Shown: piece after piece, positions 37,340-47,348 of the stretch | Layout of the letters: the number at the start of each line of letters is the position of its first letter | Position numbering within the stretch: position 1 is the first letter of the stretch | NCBI RefSeq assembly: GCF_022533585.1 | Contig: NZ_CP092827.1 | Location: forward strand, 1,404,001-1,468,000 | DNA from: Pseudomonas sp. LS.1a | Lineage (GTDB): Bacteria; Pseudomonadota; Gammaproteobacteria; Pseudomonadales; Pseudomonadaceae | DNA: 64,000 nt | Direction: 5' to 3' | Notes under the pieces: generated by a model | What the model was told of the DNA's origin: nothing | Databases searched by the model: none | What the model saw: the letters and a program-made list of their open reading frames with translations, nothing else | Made by a program: the position numbers and the translations under genes

Positions 37340-38355
37340 TGCTCTTTTGGGCTTTACCCGGCGTACTGCTGGTGTCCTTGCTGATGACCGCGGGCCTGCG
37401 TCGCTACGCGCTCGCGCGCAGTGTCATCGATGTGCCCAACGCCCGCAGTTCGCACACCGTGCCGACCCCACGCGGTGGCGGTGTCGCGATCGTGGTGACT
37501 TTCCTGCTGTCTATTGTCGGTGTCGTGCTCAGCGGCGCAGGTGACAGCCGCACGCTGGCGGCCTTAGGCGGCGGCGGCGCGTTGATTGCCATCATCGGTT
37601 TCATGGACGACCACGGCCACATCCCGGCCCGCTGGCGGCTGCTGGGGCATTTCATAGCCGCTGCCTGGATGTTGGCCTGGATGGGAGGGCTGCCACCGCT
37701 CACCCTTTTTGGCTGGCAAGTGGATCTGGGTTGGCTGGGGGGAGTGCTGGCCGCCGTTTACCTGGTGTGGCTGCTGAACCTTTACAACTTCATGGACGGA
37801 ATCGACGGCATTGCCAGCATCGAAGCCATCACTGTGTGCCTGGGGGCGGCTTCGTTATACTCATTGGCGGGCCTGGGGGGGCATGCCGTGCTGCCATTGC
37901 TGCTGGCAGCTGCGGTTGCCGGTTTTTTGTTCTGGAACTTCCCGCCGGCAAAAATCTTCATGGGTGACGCTGGCAGCGGCTTCCTCGGCATCGTTCTTGG
38001 TGGCCTGTCGCTGCAGGCGGCCTGGTTGGCCCCGGAGCTCCTCTGGTGCTGGTTGATCCTCCTTGGGGTGTTCATCGTCGACGCAACCTATACCTTAGGG
38101 CGCCGCCTACTGCGCGGTGACAAGGTGTACGAGGCCCATCGCAGCCATGCCTATCAGTTCGCCTCGCGGCAATTCGGCAGGCACCTGCCGGTCACGCTGG
38201 CGGTAGCCGTGCTGAACCTATGCTGGCTGCTGCCGATAGCCTTTTGCGTTGCGCGGCTAGGCCTGGATGGCGCAGTGGGCGTGGTGCTGGCGTATATCCC
38301 ATTGGTACTGCTGGCGGTGCGCTTTCGCGCGGGCCAAATGGAAGAAAGACACTAA
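37336..38355 (+). CDS. wbpL: Initiating sugar-phosphate transferase WbpL (undecaprenyl-phosphate acceptor)
   Basis: The 339-residue polytopic protein belongs to the MraY/WecA family: SSHTVPTPRGGG near the N terminus, the catalytic NFMDGIDGIASIEA motif, NFPPAKIFMGDAGS and HRSHAYQ near the end. WbpL loads the first sugar phosphate (D-FucNAc or D-QuiNAc type, or GlcNAc) on undecaprenyl phosphate, starting each O-unit. It is translationally coupled to wbpV. Confidence 0.93.
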   Translation: MMLFWALPGVLLVSLLMTAGLRRYALARSVIDVPNARSSHTVPTPRGGGVAIVVTFLLSIVGVVLSGAGDSRTLAALGGGGALIAIIGFMDDHGHIPARWRLLGHFIAAAWMLAWMGGLPPLTLFGWQVDLGWLGGVLAAVYLVWLLNLYNFMDGIDGIASIEAITVCLGAASLYSLAGLGGHAVLPLLLAAAVAGFLFWNFPPAKIFMGDAGSGFLGIVLGGLSLQAAWLAPELLWCWLILLGVFIVDATYTLGRRLLRGDKVYEAHRSHAYQFASRQFGRHLPVTLAVAVLNLCWLLPIAFCVARLGLDGAVGVVLAYIPLVLLAVRFRAGQMEERH

Positions 38356-38361
38356 GGTAAT

Positions 38362-40413
38362 ATGAGCGACTCGATGTCAGGGAATTTCTGGAAACGTTTC
38401 AGAGGAGCGATGGACAAGGTGCGCGCTAAACTGCTTGCTCTACCACGTAGATACAAACGCTTGCTGCAGGTGTTGACCGATGTAGTCCTGATCTGGGCTG
38501 CCTTGTGGCTGGCGTTCGTGGTACGCCTTGGCATCGACGAGTTGGCCAATCCCATCCTCGATCACGGCTGGCTTTTCCTCGTCGCGCCGATGGTAGGCAT
38601 CCCTCTGTTCATCCGCTTTGGTCTGTACCGCGCGGTACTGCGCTACTTCGGCACTGACGCGTTGATTGCCATCACCAAGGCTGTAACCCTGTCCGCGCTG
38701 ATTCTCGGTTTTATCATTTATTGGGCCAGCAACCATCAGAACGTAGTGCCACGCTCCATCACCTTCAACTACTGGTGGCTGAGCCTTATCATGGTCGGCG
38801 GGCTGCGCTTGGCCATGCGCCAGTATTTTCTTGGTGACTGGTTTACCGCCGCAGTGCAGCACGTACCTTTTACCGGTAACAGTCGCGGCGACGGCCTGCC
38901 AAGGGTGGCCGTATATGGCGCTGGTGGTGCCGGCAACCAATTGGTTGCAGCCTTGCGGTCCGACCGAGCGCTGCGCCCGGTAGCGTTTATCGACGATGAC
39001 CCGAGCATCACCGACAGGGTGATTGCCGGCCTGCAGGTGTACCGCCCTGACCAGTTGCAAGACATGATTGATGCTACCGGCGCCCAGGAAATTCTGCTGG
39101 CCATACCATCCTCCACCCGCACCCGCCGCCGCGAGATCCTTAACTTCCTTGAAGGCTACCCGCTGCACGTGCGCAGTATCCCCAGCTTCATGGACCTGGC
39201 CAGCGGCAAAGTCAAGGTGGACGACATCCAAGAAGTGGACATTGCTGACTTGCTGGGCCGTGATGCCGTGCCTGCACAGCCTGATCTGCTGGAGCGCTGC
39301 ATTGTCGAACAGACCGTGATGGTGACCGGTGCCGGTGGTTCGATCGGCTCGGAACTGTGCCGACAGATTTTGGGCCAGGCGCCGAAAACCTTGCTGCTGT
39401 TCGAGCACAGCGAGTTCAACCTGTACAGCATCCTCTCCGAGCTCGAGCAGCGCATAGCCCGCGAATCGCTGTCGGTGTGCCTGGTACCAATCCTGGGTTC
39501 GGTCCGCAACCAGCCGCAACTGTTCGATATAATGAAAACCTGGCGAGTCGACACCGTCTATCACGCCGCCGCCTACAAGCACGTGCCGATGGTGGAGCAC
39601 AACATCGCCGAAGGCCTGATGAACAACGTCATCGGCACCCTGCACACCGCCCAGGCTGCGCTGCAGGCCGGCGTTGCCAACTTTGTGCTGATTTCTACCG
39701 ACAAAGCTGTGCGTCCTACCAACGTGATGGGCAGCACCAAACGCTTGGCGGAAATGACCCTGCAAGCCCTTAGCCGGGAAATGGCGCCTGTGCTGTTCGG
39801 CGATAGCAGCAATGTCTCGCAGGTGAACAAGACCCGCTTCACCATGGTGCGTTTCGGCAACGTGCTGGGTTCGTCGGGCTCTGTAATTCCGCTATTCCAC
39901 AAGCAGATAAAGGCCGGTGGCCCACTGACCGTCACCCACCCGAAGATCACCCGTTACTTCATGACCATCCCCGAAGCGGCACAGCTGGTGATTCAGGCCG
40001 GCTCGATGGGCAGGGGTGGTGATGTGTTCGTGCTGGATATGGGCGAGCCGGTGAAGATTGTGGAGCTGGCCGAGAAGATGATTCACCTGTCAGGCTTCAG
40101 CGTGCGTTCCGAGCGCAACCCAATGGGCGACATCGCCATCCAGTTCACCGGGCTGCGGCCAGGTGAGAAGTTGTACGAGGAGCTGCTGATTGGCGATAAC
40201 GTGATTGCCACTCGCCACCCGATGATCATGAGCGCCAACGAAGACTTCCTGGCCTGGGATATGCTCAAGGATGCGTTGCGGCAATTGCTGGCGGCGGTGG
40301 CTGAAGATGATTTTGTGCGGGTACGGCAGTTGTTGCGCGAAACTGTGAGCGGCTATTCGCCAGAAGGCGAGATTGTCGACTGGATTTACCAGCAGCGACG
40401 GCTGGAACCCTGA
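38362..40413 (+). CDS. wbpM: Membrane-anchored UDP-GlcNAc 4,6-dehydratase WbpM
   Basis: The 683-residue protein has an N-terminal region with about four membrane helices (residues about 30-150), a CoA-binding-like Rossmann domain (VAVYGAGGAGNQL), and the C-terminal dehydratase with VTGAGGSIGSELCRQI. The active site reads STDKAVRPTNVMGSTK, with Met where other SDRs have Tyr, as described for WbpM. It makes UDP-4-keto-6-deoxy-D-GlcNAc for WbpV. AAGG precedes ATG 38362. In pseudomonads this gene marks the end of the O-antigen locus. Confidence 0.95.
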   Translation: MSDSMSGNFWKRFRGAMDKVRAKLLALPRRYKRLLQVLTDVVLIWAALWLAFVVRLGIDELANPILDHGWLFLVAPMVGIPLFIRFGLYRAVLRYFGTDALIAITKAVTLSALILGFIIYWASNHQNVVPRSITFNYWWLSLIMVGGLRLAMRQYFLGDWFTAAVQHVPFTGNSRGDGLPRVAVYGAGGAGNQLVAALRSDRALRPVAFIDDDPSITDRVIAGLQVYRPDQLQDMIDATGAQEILLAIPSSTRTRRREILNFLEGYPLHVRSIPSFMDLASGKVKVDDIQEVDIADLLGRDAVPAQPDLLERCIVEQTVMVTGAGGSIGSELCRQILGQAPKTLLLFEHSEFNLYSILSELEQRIARESLSVCLVPILGSVRNQPQLFDIMKTWRVDTVYHAAAYKHVPMVEHNIAEGLMNNVIGTLHTAQAALQAGVANFVLISTDKAVRPTNVMGSTKRLAEMTLQALSREMAPVLFGDSSNVSQVNKTRFTMVRFGNVLGSSGSVIPLFHKQIKAGGPLTVTHPKITRYFMTIPEAAQLVIQAGSMGRGGDVFVLDMGEPVKIVELAEKMIHLSGFSVRSERNPMGDIAIQFTGLRPGEKLYEELLIGDNVIATRHPMIMSANEDFLAWDMLKDALRQLLAAVAEDDFVRVRQLLRETVSGYSPEGEIVDWIYQQRRLEP

Positions 40414-40466
40414 TTCAGCTGCAGTGCGCGGGTTAGTCTTGCTCAAGGCTCAAAAGTTTGCACTTT

Positions 40467-40553
40467 CCCCGTGGGGCGGGTTTGCCCGCGAATAATACGA
40501 CCCCGTATTTGGCACCGGCTACGCCGTTCGCGGGTAAACTCGCTTCCGCAGGG
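40467..40553. repeat. REP pair (REPIN) after wbpM
   Basis: Copies gtggggcgggtttgcccgcg and ttcgcgggtaaactcgcttc are inverted around a small ggcaccggctacgcc hairpin. It lies in the wbpM-rmlC gap. Confidence 0.75.
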
Positions 40554-40612
40554 ATAGTGAATGCCTACCCCCAGAATCTCCTGCCCCCATGCTTTACCTT
40601 TCCAGGCCGTGA

Positions 40613-41155
40613 ATGAAAGCAACCCCTCTCGCAATACCAGAAGTACTCCTGCTCGAGCCAAACGTATTCACTGACGAACGTGGATTCTTCTTCGAAAGCT
40701 TCAACCACACGACCTTTGAACATGCTGTAGAGCGCCCGGTCAACTTCGTCCAGGACAACCACTCCAGCTCGCGACAGCACGTTCTGCGCGGCCTGCACTA
40801 TCAGGTACACCAACCCCAAGGGAAACTGGTAAGGGTAGTGGTCGGTGAAGTATTCGATGTCGCGGTAGATCTGCGCCGTTCATCGCGTACCTTCGGTCGT
40901 TGGGTTGGTGCCCACCTTTCAGCAAACAACAAGCACCAACTCTGGGTACCGGAAGGCTTCGCGCACGGCTTCGTAGTGTTGTCCGACCATGCGGAATTCC
41001 TGTACAAGACCACGGCTCACTACGCCCCCCAATTCGAACGCTGCCTAGCCTGGAATGACCCAGCGGTCGGCATTCAATGGCCTATAGAACAGCCGTTCCT
41101 ATCAGGCAAGGACCAATTTGGCAAAACACTGCAAGAGTTGGAGTGCTTCGATTGA
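40613..41155 (+). CDS. rmlC: dTDP-4-dehydrorhamnose 3,5-epimerase RmlC
   Basis: The 180-residue cupin protein has FTDERGFFFESF, the catalytic His in LRGLHYQ, and PEGFAHGFVVLS with the conserved Tyr downstream. It epimerises dTDP-4-keto-6-deoxyglucose at C3 and C5. Here it comes first and is separated from rmlB by 126 bp, unlike the common rmlBDAC order. Confidence 0.95.
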   Translation: MKATPLAIPEVLLLEPNVFTDERGFFFESFNHTTFEHAVERPVNFVQDNHSSSRQHVLRGLHYQVHQPQGKLVRVVVGEVFDVAVDLRRSSRTFGRWVGAHLSANNKHQLWVPEGFAHGFVVLSDHAEFLYKTTAHYAPQFERCLAWNDPAVGIQWPIEQPFLSGKDQFGKTLQELECFD

Positions 41156-41281
41156 ACGCAGTAACCCGCGTGGTCATGGTCGGGTGGCATATTGATGTCG
41201 CCTCTCGCTCTCGGATCAATCGCCGACAGGCTAGAATCCAGAAAGTGGGAGAGCAGAACATGACAGCGGAAGCAGACAAAT

Positions 41282-42352
41282 ATGACCATTCTGGTAACCG
41301 GTGGTGCAGGCTTTATCGGCGCGAACTTCGTGTTGGACTGGCTGGCCGGCAATGACGAGCCCGTGGTCAACCTCGACAAACTCACCTACGCAGGCAACCT
41401 GCAGACCCTGAGCAGCCTGCAGGGTGACGCGCGGCACATTTTCGTGCATGGCGACATTGGTGATTCCGCGCTGGTCGAGCAGCTGCTGAAAACTCACCAG
41501 CCACGCGCCATTGTCAACTTTGCCGCCGAGTCGCACGTCGACCGCTCGATTCACGGCCCCGAAGACTTCATCGAAACCAACATCGTCGGCACCTTCCGCC
41601 TGCTGGAAGCCGTACGTGCCTACTGGGGCGGCCTGGATGAACAGGCGCGCCAGGCGTTCCGTTTCCTGCATGTGTCCACCGATGAAGTGTACGGTTCGCT
41701 GGCCGCCGACGAACCGGCCTTCACCGAAACCCACCAGTACCAGCCCAACAGCCCGTACTCGGCCAGCAAGGCCGCCAGCGACCACCTGGTGCGCTCGTAC
41801 CACCACACCTACGGCCTGCCGGTGCTGACCACCAATTGCTCGAACAACTACGGCCCGTACCACTTCCCGGAAAAACTCATCCCGCTGATGATCGTCAACG
41901 CCCTGGCCGGCAAGCCGCTGCCGGTTTACGGCGATGGCCAGCAGATTCGCGACTGGCTCTACGTCAAGGACCACTGCAGCGCCATCCGCCGCGTGCTGGA
42001 AGCCGGTAAAACCGGCGAGGTGTACAACGTGGGCGGCTGGAACGAAAAGCCCAACCTGGAGATCGTCAACCGCGTGTGTGCCCTGCTGGACGAACTGCGC
42101 CCCCGCGCCGACGGCAAGCCCTACGCCGAACAGATCACCTACGTGACCGACCGCCCCGGCCATGACCGCCGCTACGCCATCGACGCCCGCAAGCTCGAGC
42201 GCGAACTGGGTTGGAAGCCTGCCGAAACCTTCGAAACTGGCATTCGCAAGACCGTGGCCTGGTACCTCGACAATCAGGAGTGGGTGCAGAACGTACAGTC
42301 TGGCAGCTACCGTGACTGGGTCGAGAAAAACTACGCAGGGCGCTCGGCATGA
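41282..42352 (+). CDS. rmlB: dTDP-glucose 4,6-dehydratase RmlB
   Basis: The 356-residue extended SDR has [21 protein letters not shown] and [12 protein letters not shown] (YxxxK), and the family's usual length. It converts dTDP-glucose to dTDP-4-keto-6-deoxyglucose, the first committed step to dTDP-L-rhamnose. The rmlD start overlaps its stop (ATGA). Confidence 0.97.
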   Translation: MTILVTGGAGFIGANFVLDWLAGNDEPVVNLDKLTYAGNLQTLSSLQGDARHIFVHGDIGDSALVEQLLKTHQPRAIVNFAAESHVDRSIHGPEDFIETNIVGTFRLLEAVRAYWGGLDEQARQAFRFLHVSTDEVYGSLAADEPAFTETHQYQPNSPYSASKAASDHLVRSYHHTYGLPVLTTNCSNNYGPYHFPEKLIPLMIVNALAGKPLPVYGDGQQIRDWLYVKDHCSAIRRVLEAGKTGEVYNVGGWNEKPNLEIVNRVCALLDELRPRADGKPYAEQITYVTDRPGHDRRYAIDARKLERELGWKPAETFETGIRKTVAWYLDNQEWVQNVQSGSYRDWVEKNYAGRSA

Positions 42353-43245
42353 AGATTCTGCTACTGGGCAAGGACGGCCAGGTAGGTTGGGAGCTGCAAC
42401 GCAGCCTGGCCCCGCTGGGCCAAGTGCTGGCGCTCAATTCCCGCAGCAAGACACACTGCGGCGACCTGGCCAACCTGCCGGGCCTGGCCGAAACGGTGCG
42501 CGCCTACGCGCCCGATGTAATCGTCAACGCCGCTGCCTACACCGCCGTGGACAAGGCGGAGAGCGACCGCGAGCAAGCCTTGAAGGTAAACGCCGAAGCC
42601 GTCGGCGTGCTGGCCCGCGCCGCTGCCAACTGCGGAGCACTGCTGGTGCATTATTCCACCGATTACGTGTTCCCGGGGCAGGGCACCCAGGCCTGGCGCG
42701 AAGACGACAGCGTCGGCCCACTGAATGCCTATGGCGAAAGCAAGCTGGCCGGCGAACAGGCCATCCAGGCTGCCGGTTGCCAGCACCTGATCTTCCGCAC
42801 TTGCTGGGTGTATGCCGCTCGCGGCAACAACTTCGCCAAGACTATGCTGCGCCTGGCTGCGGAACGCGACAGCCTGGGCGTTATCGACGACCAGCATGGC
42901 GCCCCGACCGGTGCCGAGCTGATCGCCGACATCACCGCCCACGCCATCACCGCCACCCGCCGCGATCCGGCCCTGGCCGGGCTGTACCACCTGGCGGCGG
43001 CCGGTGAAACCACTTGGTGCGGCTACGCCCGCTACGTGCTGGAGCAGGCAGCGGCCCTGGGTGTGCCATTGAAAGCTCATGCCGACAAGGTCAACCCGTT
43101 GACCTCCGATGCCTACCCGACCCCGGCCAAGCGGCCGGCCAATTCGCGTCTGGACACCCATAAACTGCAGAAAGCCTTTGCCCTGACCCTGCCAGACTGG
43201 CGCCTGGGTGTGGCTCGCATGCTTACGGAAATACACGAGAAATGA
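42349..43245 (+). CDS. rmlD: dTDP-4-dehydrorhamnose reductase RmlD
   Basis: The 298-residue SDR begins [18 protein letters not shown], with [10 protein letters not shown] and YGESKLAGE. It performs the final NAD(P)H-dependent reduction to dTDP-L-rhamnose. It is coupled by ATGA overlaps to rmlB before it and rmlA after it. Confidence 0.96.
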   Translation: MKILLLGKDGQVGWELQRSLAPLGQVLALNSRSKTHCGDLANLPGLAETVRAYAPDVIVNAAAYTAVDKAESDREQALKVNAEAVGVLARAAANCGALLVHYSTDYVFPGQGTQAWREDDSVGPLNAYGESKLAGEQAIQAAGCQHLIFRTCWVYAARGNNFAKTMLRLAAERDSLGVIDDQHGAPTGAELIADITAHAITATRRDPALAGLYHLAAAGETTWCGYARYVLEQAAALGVPLKAHADKVNPLTSDAYPTPAKRPANSRLDTHKLQKAFALTLPDWRLGVARMLTEIHEK

Positions 43246-44132
43246 CCACTATGAAGCGTAAAGGCATCATTCTGGCGGGCGGGTCGGGTACCCGTCTGCA
43301 TCCGGCGACTCTGGCAATTTCCAAGCAGCTGCTGCCGGTGTACGACAAACCGATGATCTATTACCCGCTGACCACCCTGATGCTGGCGGGTATCCAGGAC
43401 ATCCTGATCATCTCCACCCCGCAGGACACCCCACGCTTCGAGCAACTGCTGGGCGACGGCCACCGCTGGGGCATCAATATCACCTACGCCGTGCAGCCAT
43501 CCCCTGATGGCCTGGCCCAGGCCTTTTTGATTGGCGAAGATTTCATCGGCAACGACCCCGCCGCGCTGGTTCTGGGTGACAACATCTATTACGGCCACGA
43601 CTTCCAGTACTTGCTGCGCAGTGCTATGGACCGCCAGGGTAGCGCCAGCGTGTTCGCCTATCACGTGCAAGACCCCGAGCGTTACGGCGTGGTCGAGTTC
43701 GACGGGCAGGGCAATGCGATCAGCCTGGAAGAGAAACCGGCCAAACCCAAGTCCAACTATGCCGTGACCGGGTTGTACTTCTACGACAACGACGTGATTG
43801 AGATTGCCAAGGGCATCCGGCCGTCTGGGCGGGGCGAGTTGGAGATTACCGATGTGAACCGTACGTACTTGGAGCAGCACCGGTTGTCGGTGGAGATCAT
43901 GGGGCGCGGATATGCCTGGCTGGATACCGGGACGCATGATTCGTTGCTAGAGGCTAGCGGGTATATTGCGACCATTGAACGCCGTCAGGGGTTGAAGGTG
44001 GCTTGCCCGGAAGAGGTGGCGTACAGGCAGGGGTGGATTGGGGCGGAGCAGTTGCTGAAGCTGGCTGAGCCGTTGGCCAAGAATGGGTATGGGCAGTATT
44101 TGAAGCGGTTGGTGCAGGATAGGGTTTATTGA
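43242..44132 (+). CDS. rmlA: Glucose-1-phosphate thymidylyltransferase RmlA
   Basis: The 296-residue nucleotidyltransferase has [11 protein letters not shown] and [17 protein letters not shown]. It makes dTDP-glucose and is normally inhibited by dTDP-L-rhamnose. ATG 43242 overlaps the rmlD stop; ATG 43251 ([11 protein letters not shown]) is an equally good start. Late in the gene the codon choice becomes G/T-richer than in rmlB and rmlD. L-rhamnose made here may serve the O-antigen, the LPS core or the minus-strand cluster. Confidence 0.96.
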   Translation: MTTMKRKGIILAGGSGTRLHPATLAISKQLLPVYDKPMIYYPLTTLMLAGIQDILIISTPQDTPRFEQLLGDGHRWGINITYAVQPSPDGLAQAFLIGEDFIGNDPAALVLGDNIYYGHDFQYLLRSAMDRQGSASVFAYHVQDPERYGVVEFDGQGNAISLEEKPAKPKSNYAVTGLYFYDNDVIEIAKGIRPSGRGELEITDVNRTYLEQHRLSVEIMGRGYAWLDTGTHDSLLEASGYIATIERRQGLKVACPEEVAYRQGWIGAEQLLKLAEPLAKNGYGQYLKRLVQDRVY

Positions 44133-44201
44133 GTCTTATGCAGACGCCTTGAGTAGAGAAGCACTCCGTTAATCTCTGCAAGTTAGTGATTGATGGAACG
44201 C

Positions 44202-44809
44202 TTAATATGGATGCGACAGGCCAGAGTTGACGAAGGGTGAAACCAGCAGTACGGCGAAGGCAGGAATAGCCAGCTTTGATGTGACGCTCTTGACGACGGT
44301 GCTGTGCACGAGCATCGATGCGATGCTACCAATCAGAAGTTCCCAGGCTCGGGTGGGGAGAAGATAAAATGCAGCCGACTGATTGCTCGCTGACAGGTAC
44401 AAGCAGCCAACGAAGCTGACAATGGCAAGCGCTATCAGAAGCTTGCGCCAGTGCTTGGCTGGGGTGAAGGCCAAGAGCGCAGGGACGAAGAAGTAGAACT
44501 GCTGTTCAACCGCGAGCGACCACATATGCAGTAATGGTTTGGTCGCCGACTCAAGGTCGAAGTAGCCGGCTTGGCTCATCAGTACAAAGTTAGTGGAAAA
44601 GGTGAGTGTGCCGATAATCTGCTGTTTTAGAGATTCTATCTGCATGGGTGGCAGTAAGAATTCTGCGGCGATGATGGTCGCAAATATTGTTACGAAAGAA
44701 GCGGGCAGCAAACGCTGTGCTCGCCGAAGATAGAAGCTTGAAGGAAAAGCTGTCGCGTTCAAGTCCCTTTGAAACGTTCGATGTAATCAAGAATCCAGAG
44801 ATTACAAAG
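44202..44809 (-). pseudogene. Truncated, frameshifted acyltransferase-3 gene (OafA-like)
   Basis: Read on the minus strand from the IS end: FVISGFLIT, then SNVSKGLERDSFSF in one frame, then FYLRRAQRLLPASFV and HMWSLAVEQQFYFFVPALL in another. The frame change lies at about 44735-44760. FVISGFLIT and the SLAVEQQFYF motif identify the OafA/YrhL acyltransferase family. The N-terminal part with the catalytic His is missing (the IS66 end abuts it), and the product ends after about 190 residues where full OafA proteins continue. It is not functional. The 69 bases between rmlA and this remnant show nothing. Confidence 0.8.
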
Positions 44810-44854
44810 GTAAGCGATCCATAAACCCCACCTGTTACATGAGGGGCGGGGAAA

Positions 44855-45117
44855 TCAGGTGTTCGAGTCGGGCGCCTGCCCCGCTTGAGTCCTTAACCCG
44901 AACAACTGGTCAGCTAGCTGACGGCCTCGCTCCAGTCCCTCCGCCGTCAACCAAATGGATTTGTTTCTGTTAACAGGATCACTGATGAAACCCTGTTCAT
45001 GCAGTCGAGATCATGATCTCGAAGTCGAATCCTTTCCACGCGTTACCTTTGTCGGAGCTTTAGGCTGCCAACAGGGCAAGCACTGCGTCTTCAATCAGCC
45101 TATCGTCGTATTCTATG
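44855..45117 (-). pseudogene. Decayed small gene resembling DUF6429, downstream of tnpC inside the IS
   Basis: The minus strand reads EYDDRLIEDAVLALLAA, a TAA stop at 45060-45062, then SSDKGNAWKGFDFEIM. After a one-base frame change near 45015 come LHEQGFISDP and NKSIWLTAEGLERGRQLADQ, closing with a stop at 44855. Joined, this gives an 80-residue protein like the DUF6429 family, recalled from memory. The expected start ATG is ATA. With a lost start, a stop and a frameshift it is dead. It lies within the IS ends, so it travelled with the element. Confidence 0.55.
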
Positions 45118-45174
45118 GCCGTTACTCCGCTCTTGTTCTTCAAGGCTCCACCTGACCTGCGATGGGCAGAGCAC

Positions 45175-46707
45175 TCAGCTATGTATTTTAGGCGTGCAAT
45201 TCCACGGCAGCAGCGCTTCATAGTCTTCCACTGAGGACGCCAGCGGCAAGCGTTCCAGTGCGTGGCGCAGCCACGCATAAGGCTCTTTGCCGTTGGCTTT
45301 GGCCGTCTCAACCAAGCTGTAAAGTTGCGCACTGGCCGTCGCGCCTTTGGGCGTGTCACTGAACAACCAATTCTTTCTGCCAATGACAAACGGACGGATC
45401 CCACGCTCGGAGGCGTTATTGTCGATCGGCAACTCACCATGCTCGACGTAGCGCTCTAACTTGCTCCAGTTGCTGGCCAGATAGCCGATAGCTTTACCCA
45501 ATGCATTCTGGCTCGTGACCTGGGGCTGCGTTTTCTCTGTCCAGGTTCTCAACTGGGCCAGCACCGGTTGGCTTCGCGCTTGGCGGGCCAGCTTGCGATC
45601 TTCATCGCTGCTGCCCTTAAGGTCGCGCTCGATGCCATACAGCTTGTTGATCAAATTCAGAGCGATATCTAAGCGCCCGGTTTTACCCTTGGGCTGCACT
45701 TTCTGCGCCTCGACGAACTTGCGGCGCATGTGCGCCCAGCAGCCCAATCGCTCCACTCCGTCCTGTGCGGCCAGCGTGTTGTAACCGGCGTGGTCGTCGG
45801 TCATGACATAGCCGCGATAGCCGTCCAGCAGGCGCATCGGCACCTCCTGCGCTCGGCTGGTGGCGTAGTCGAAAAGGATCACCGGCCGATCAGGTGGGCC
45901 ACCGGTTTGTACCCACATCCAAGATTGGTTGCTGGGCTCACTACCCGGCTCTTTCAACACCTGTACACGTGTTTCATCACAGTGGATGATTCGACTGCTC
46001 AACAGGCTTTCGCGAATCAGATTCAGCAACGGCTGAAAGTGTTCGCTGCACTGAATCACCCAGCGTGCCAACGTTTGGCGCGAGATATCGATACCGTGGC
46101 GCCCCAGCACTTTTTCAAAGCGATGAAGCGGTAGGCCGTCTACGTATTTGGTGGTCAGCAGCATGGCCAGCACACTCGGGCTGGCCATGCTTTTCTCGAT
46201 CACCTGGGCGGGTTTGTCCGCCGTGACGGGCGCTGATTCGCAATCGCGGCAACCGTACACCTTGCGAACATGCTTGATGACACGAATCTGCATCGGGACG
46301 ATTTCAAGCTGTTCTCTGACTTCTTCACCGATGGCATGTTTGCGGCAGCCGCAAGCGCAAATCAGTTCATGCTCGGGCAGTTCGTGGACAACTTCGATAC
46401 GCGGCAAATCGGCCGGCAGCGGTTTGCGATTGCCACGGCGCTTGGTCGGTGCAACGACTTCTTCGTCGCCGGCCTCATCCAAGGGGTCGGCCAGGCTTTC
46501 CGCTTCGTCGAAGAGCGGCAACTATGGCGTCGCCGCATCGCCTGTCTGCTCGGTCTTGCGCTCGAACAGGCGCTGGCGCAACAGCGCAACTTCCTCTTCG
46601 AGATGAACGATCTTGCCCTTGTCGGACGCGCGCTCGTTGATCATCTGCTCAAGCAGTTGCTTGAGCAGAACAGGATCGTCAGGGAGGTCTTCGGGCATGG
46701 AAATCAT
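45175..46707 (-). pseudogene. tnpC: IS66 transposase TnpC, interrupted by an amber codon
   Basis: The frame from 46707 to 45175 codes for 510 residues of TnpC. It has an N-terminal leucine-rich helix, a zinc finger (CACGC and later CRDC), and the DDE catalytic residues in [15 protein letters not shown] and [10 protein letters not shown]. Codon 62 (46522-46524) is TAG where CAG is expected ([17 protein letters not shown]). The codon after it is TTG in frame, a possible weak restart that would give a 448-residue protein lacking the helical N terminus. It is probably inactive unless TAG is suppressed or restarted. Confidence 0.85.
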
Positions 46708-46725
46708 GCCGCGGATTATACCGAA

Positions 46726-47085
46726 TCAGGCGACGTATCGAGGCGTCAAAACCTGATGCGGACGGTTACGCCAGAGGTCGAAGCCATCGAGTAGCCAGTT
46801 CAGTTCCTGGACGGTCAGGACAATGACTTCGTCAGTGACATCCGGCGAGGTTTTGAAATGTTCGGACTCCAAGCGCTTGAGCCAGAGGCAAAAGCCGTTG
46901 CGCTCCCAATACAGGATCTTCACGCGGTTGCGCGGTTTGTTGAGGAAGACGAAAAGCACCGGGTCGAACACCGCCACCTTGATATCGAGTTCAACCAGCG
47001 CGGCCAGGCCATCGATGGATTTTCGAAAGTCGACGGACTTGGGGTAGAGGTACACTTTTTCGACTTTGGCGTTGGGTCGCAGCAT
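46726..47085 (-). CDS. tnpB: IS66 accessory protein TnpB
   Basis: ATG 47085 gives 119 residues with the standard TnpB core: VYLYPKSVDFRKSIDGLAAL, LFVFLNKPRNRVKILYWERN and GFCLWLKRLE. The open frame extends to 47118 via GTG. TnpB is required for IS66 transposition in elements of this class. It sits 18 bp before tnpC, as usual. Confidence 0.92.
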   Translation of the reverse strand: MLRPNAKVEKVYLYPKSVDFRKSIDGLAALVELDIKVAVFDPVLFVFLNKPRNRVKILYWERNGFCLWLKRLESEHFKTSPDVTDEVIVLTVQELNWLLDGFDLWRNRPHQVLTPRYVA

Positions 47086-47133
47086 GGTCGGCGAGCTCCA
47101 GAAAGAAATCGGGAGCACAGCATCAGGGATCAG

Positions 47134-47170
47134 GTAAGCGCTTTGAATGTGGGGTTCATGGAGCGCTTAC
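47134..47170. repeat. 37-bp palindrome at the right IS end
   Basis: GTAAGCGCT at 47134-47142 and its reverse complement AGCGCTTAC at 47162-47170 enclose 19 bases. The outer copy is the IS tip; the inner copy points the opposite way. It may be a second transposase binding site or the trace of a head-to-head IS end. From here to 47348 no gene is visible. Confidence 0.7.
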
Positions 47171-47348
47171 TTTTGAACACCATACCGGGGCTTGTGCCTC
47201 CGCGTCCCTTGGGAGATCGCGGTTGCGGTGCTGCTCGCCTGAAAATCCTGTTAGGCAGAATTCTTGGCGAATTGATCGGGGGGCGGTAGCCTATGTCAAG
47301 GCTTAAGCCGACCAAATACCGTGATATGATCGGCCTGACTCTTGGCTA

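Larger units (their letters stand above)
44810..47170 (-). mobile_element. IS66-family insertion sequence (2361 bp), tnpB-tnpC type
   Basis: The ends are inverted repeats at 44810-44831 and 47149-47170: 22 bases starting GTAAGCG and ending ACCCCAC, with two mismatches. GTAAGCG is the usual IS66 tip. Inside are tnpB, tnpC and a decayed small gene, all on the minus strand. Only about 85 bp separate the tnpB start from the right end, so no tnpA is present. The eight flanking bases, TTACAAAG on the left and TTTTGAAC on the right, do not match, so no target duplication remains. This suggests a deletion or recombination after insertion. Confidence 0.88.

Noticed and set aside
47130..47315. Short minus-strand frame at the IS66 right end as a tnpA candidate
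   Set aside because: The sequence lacks the helix-turn-helix pattern of IS66 TnpA and crosses the IS boundary at 47170.
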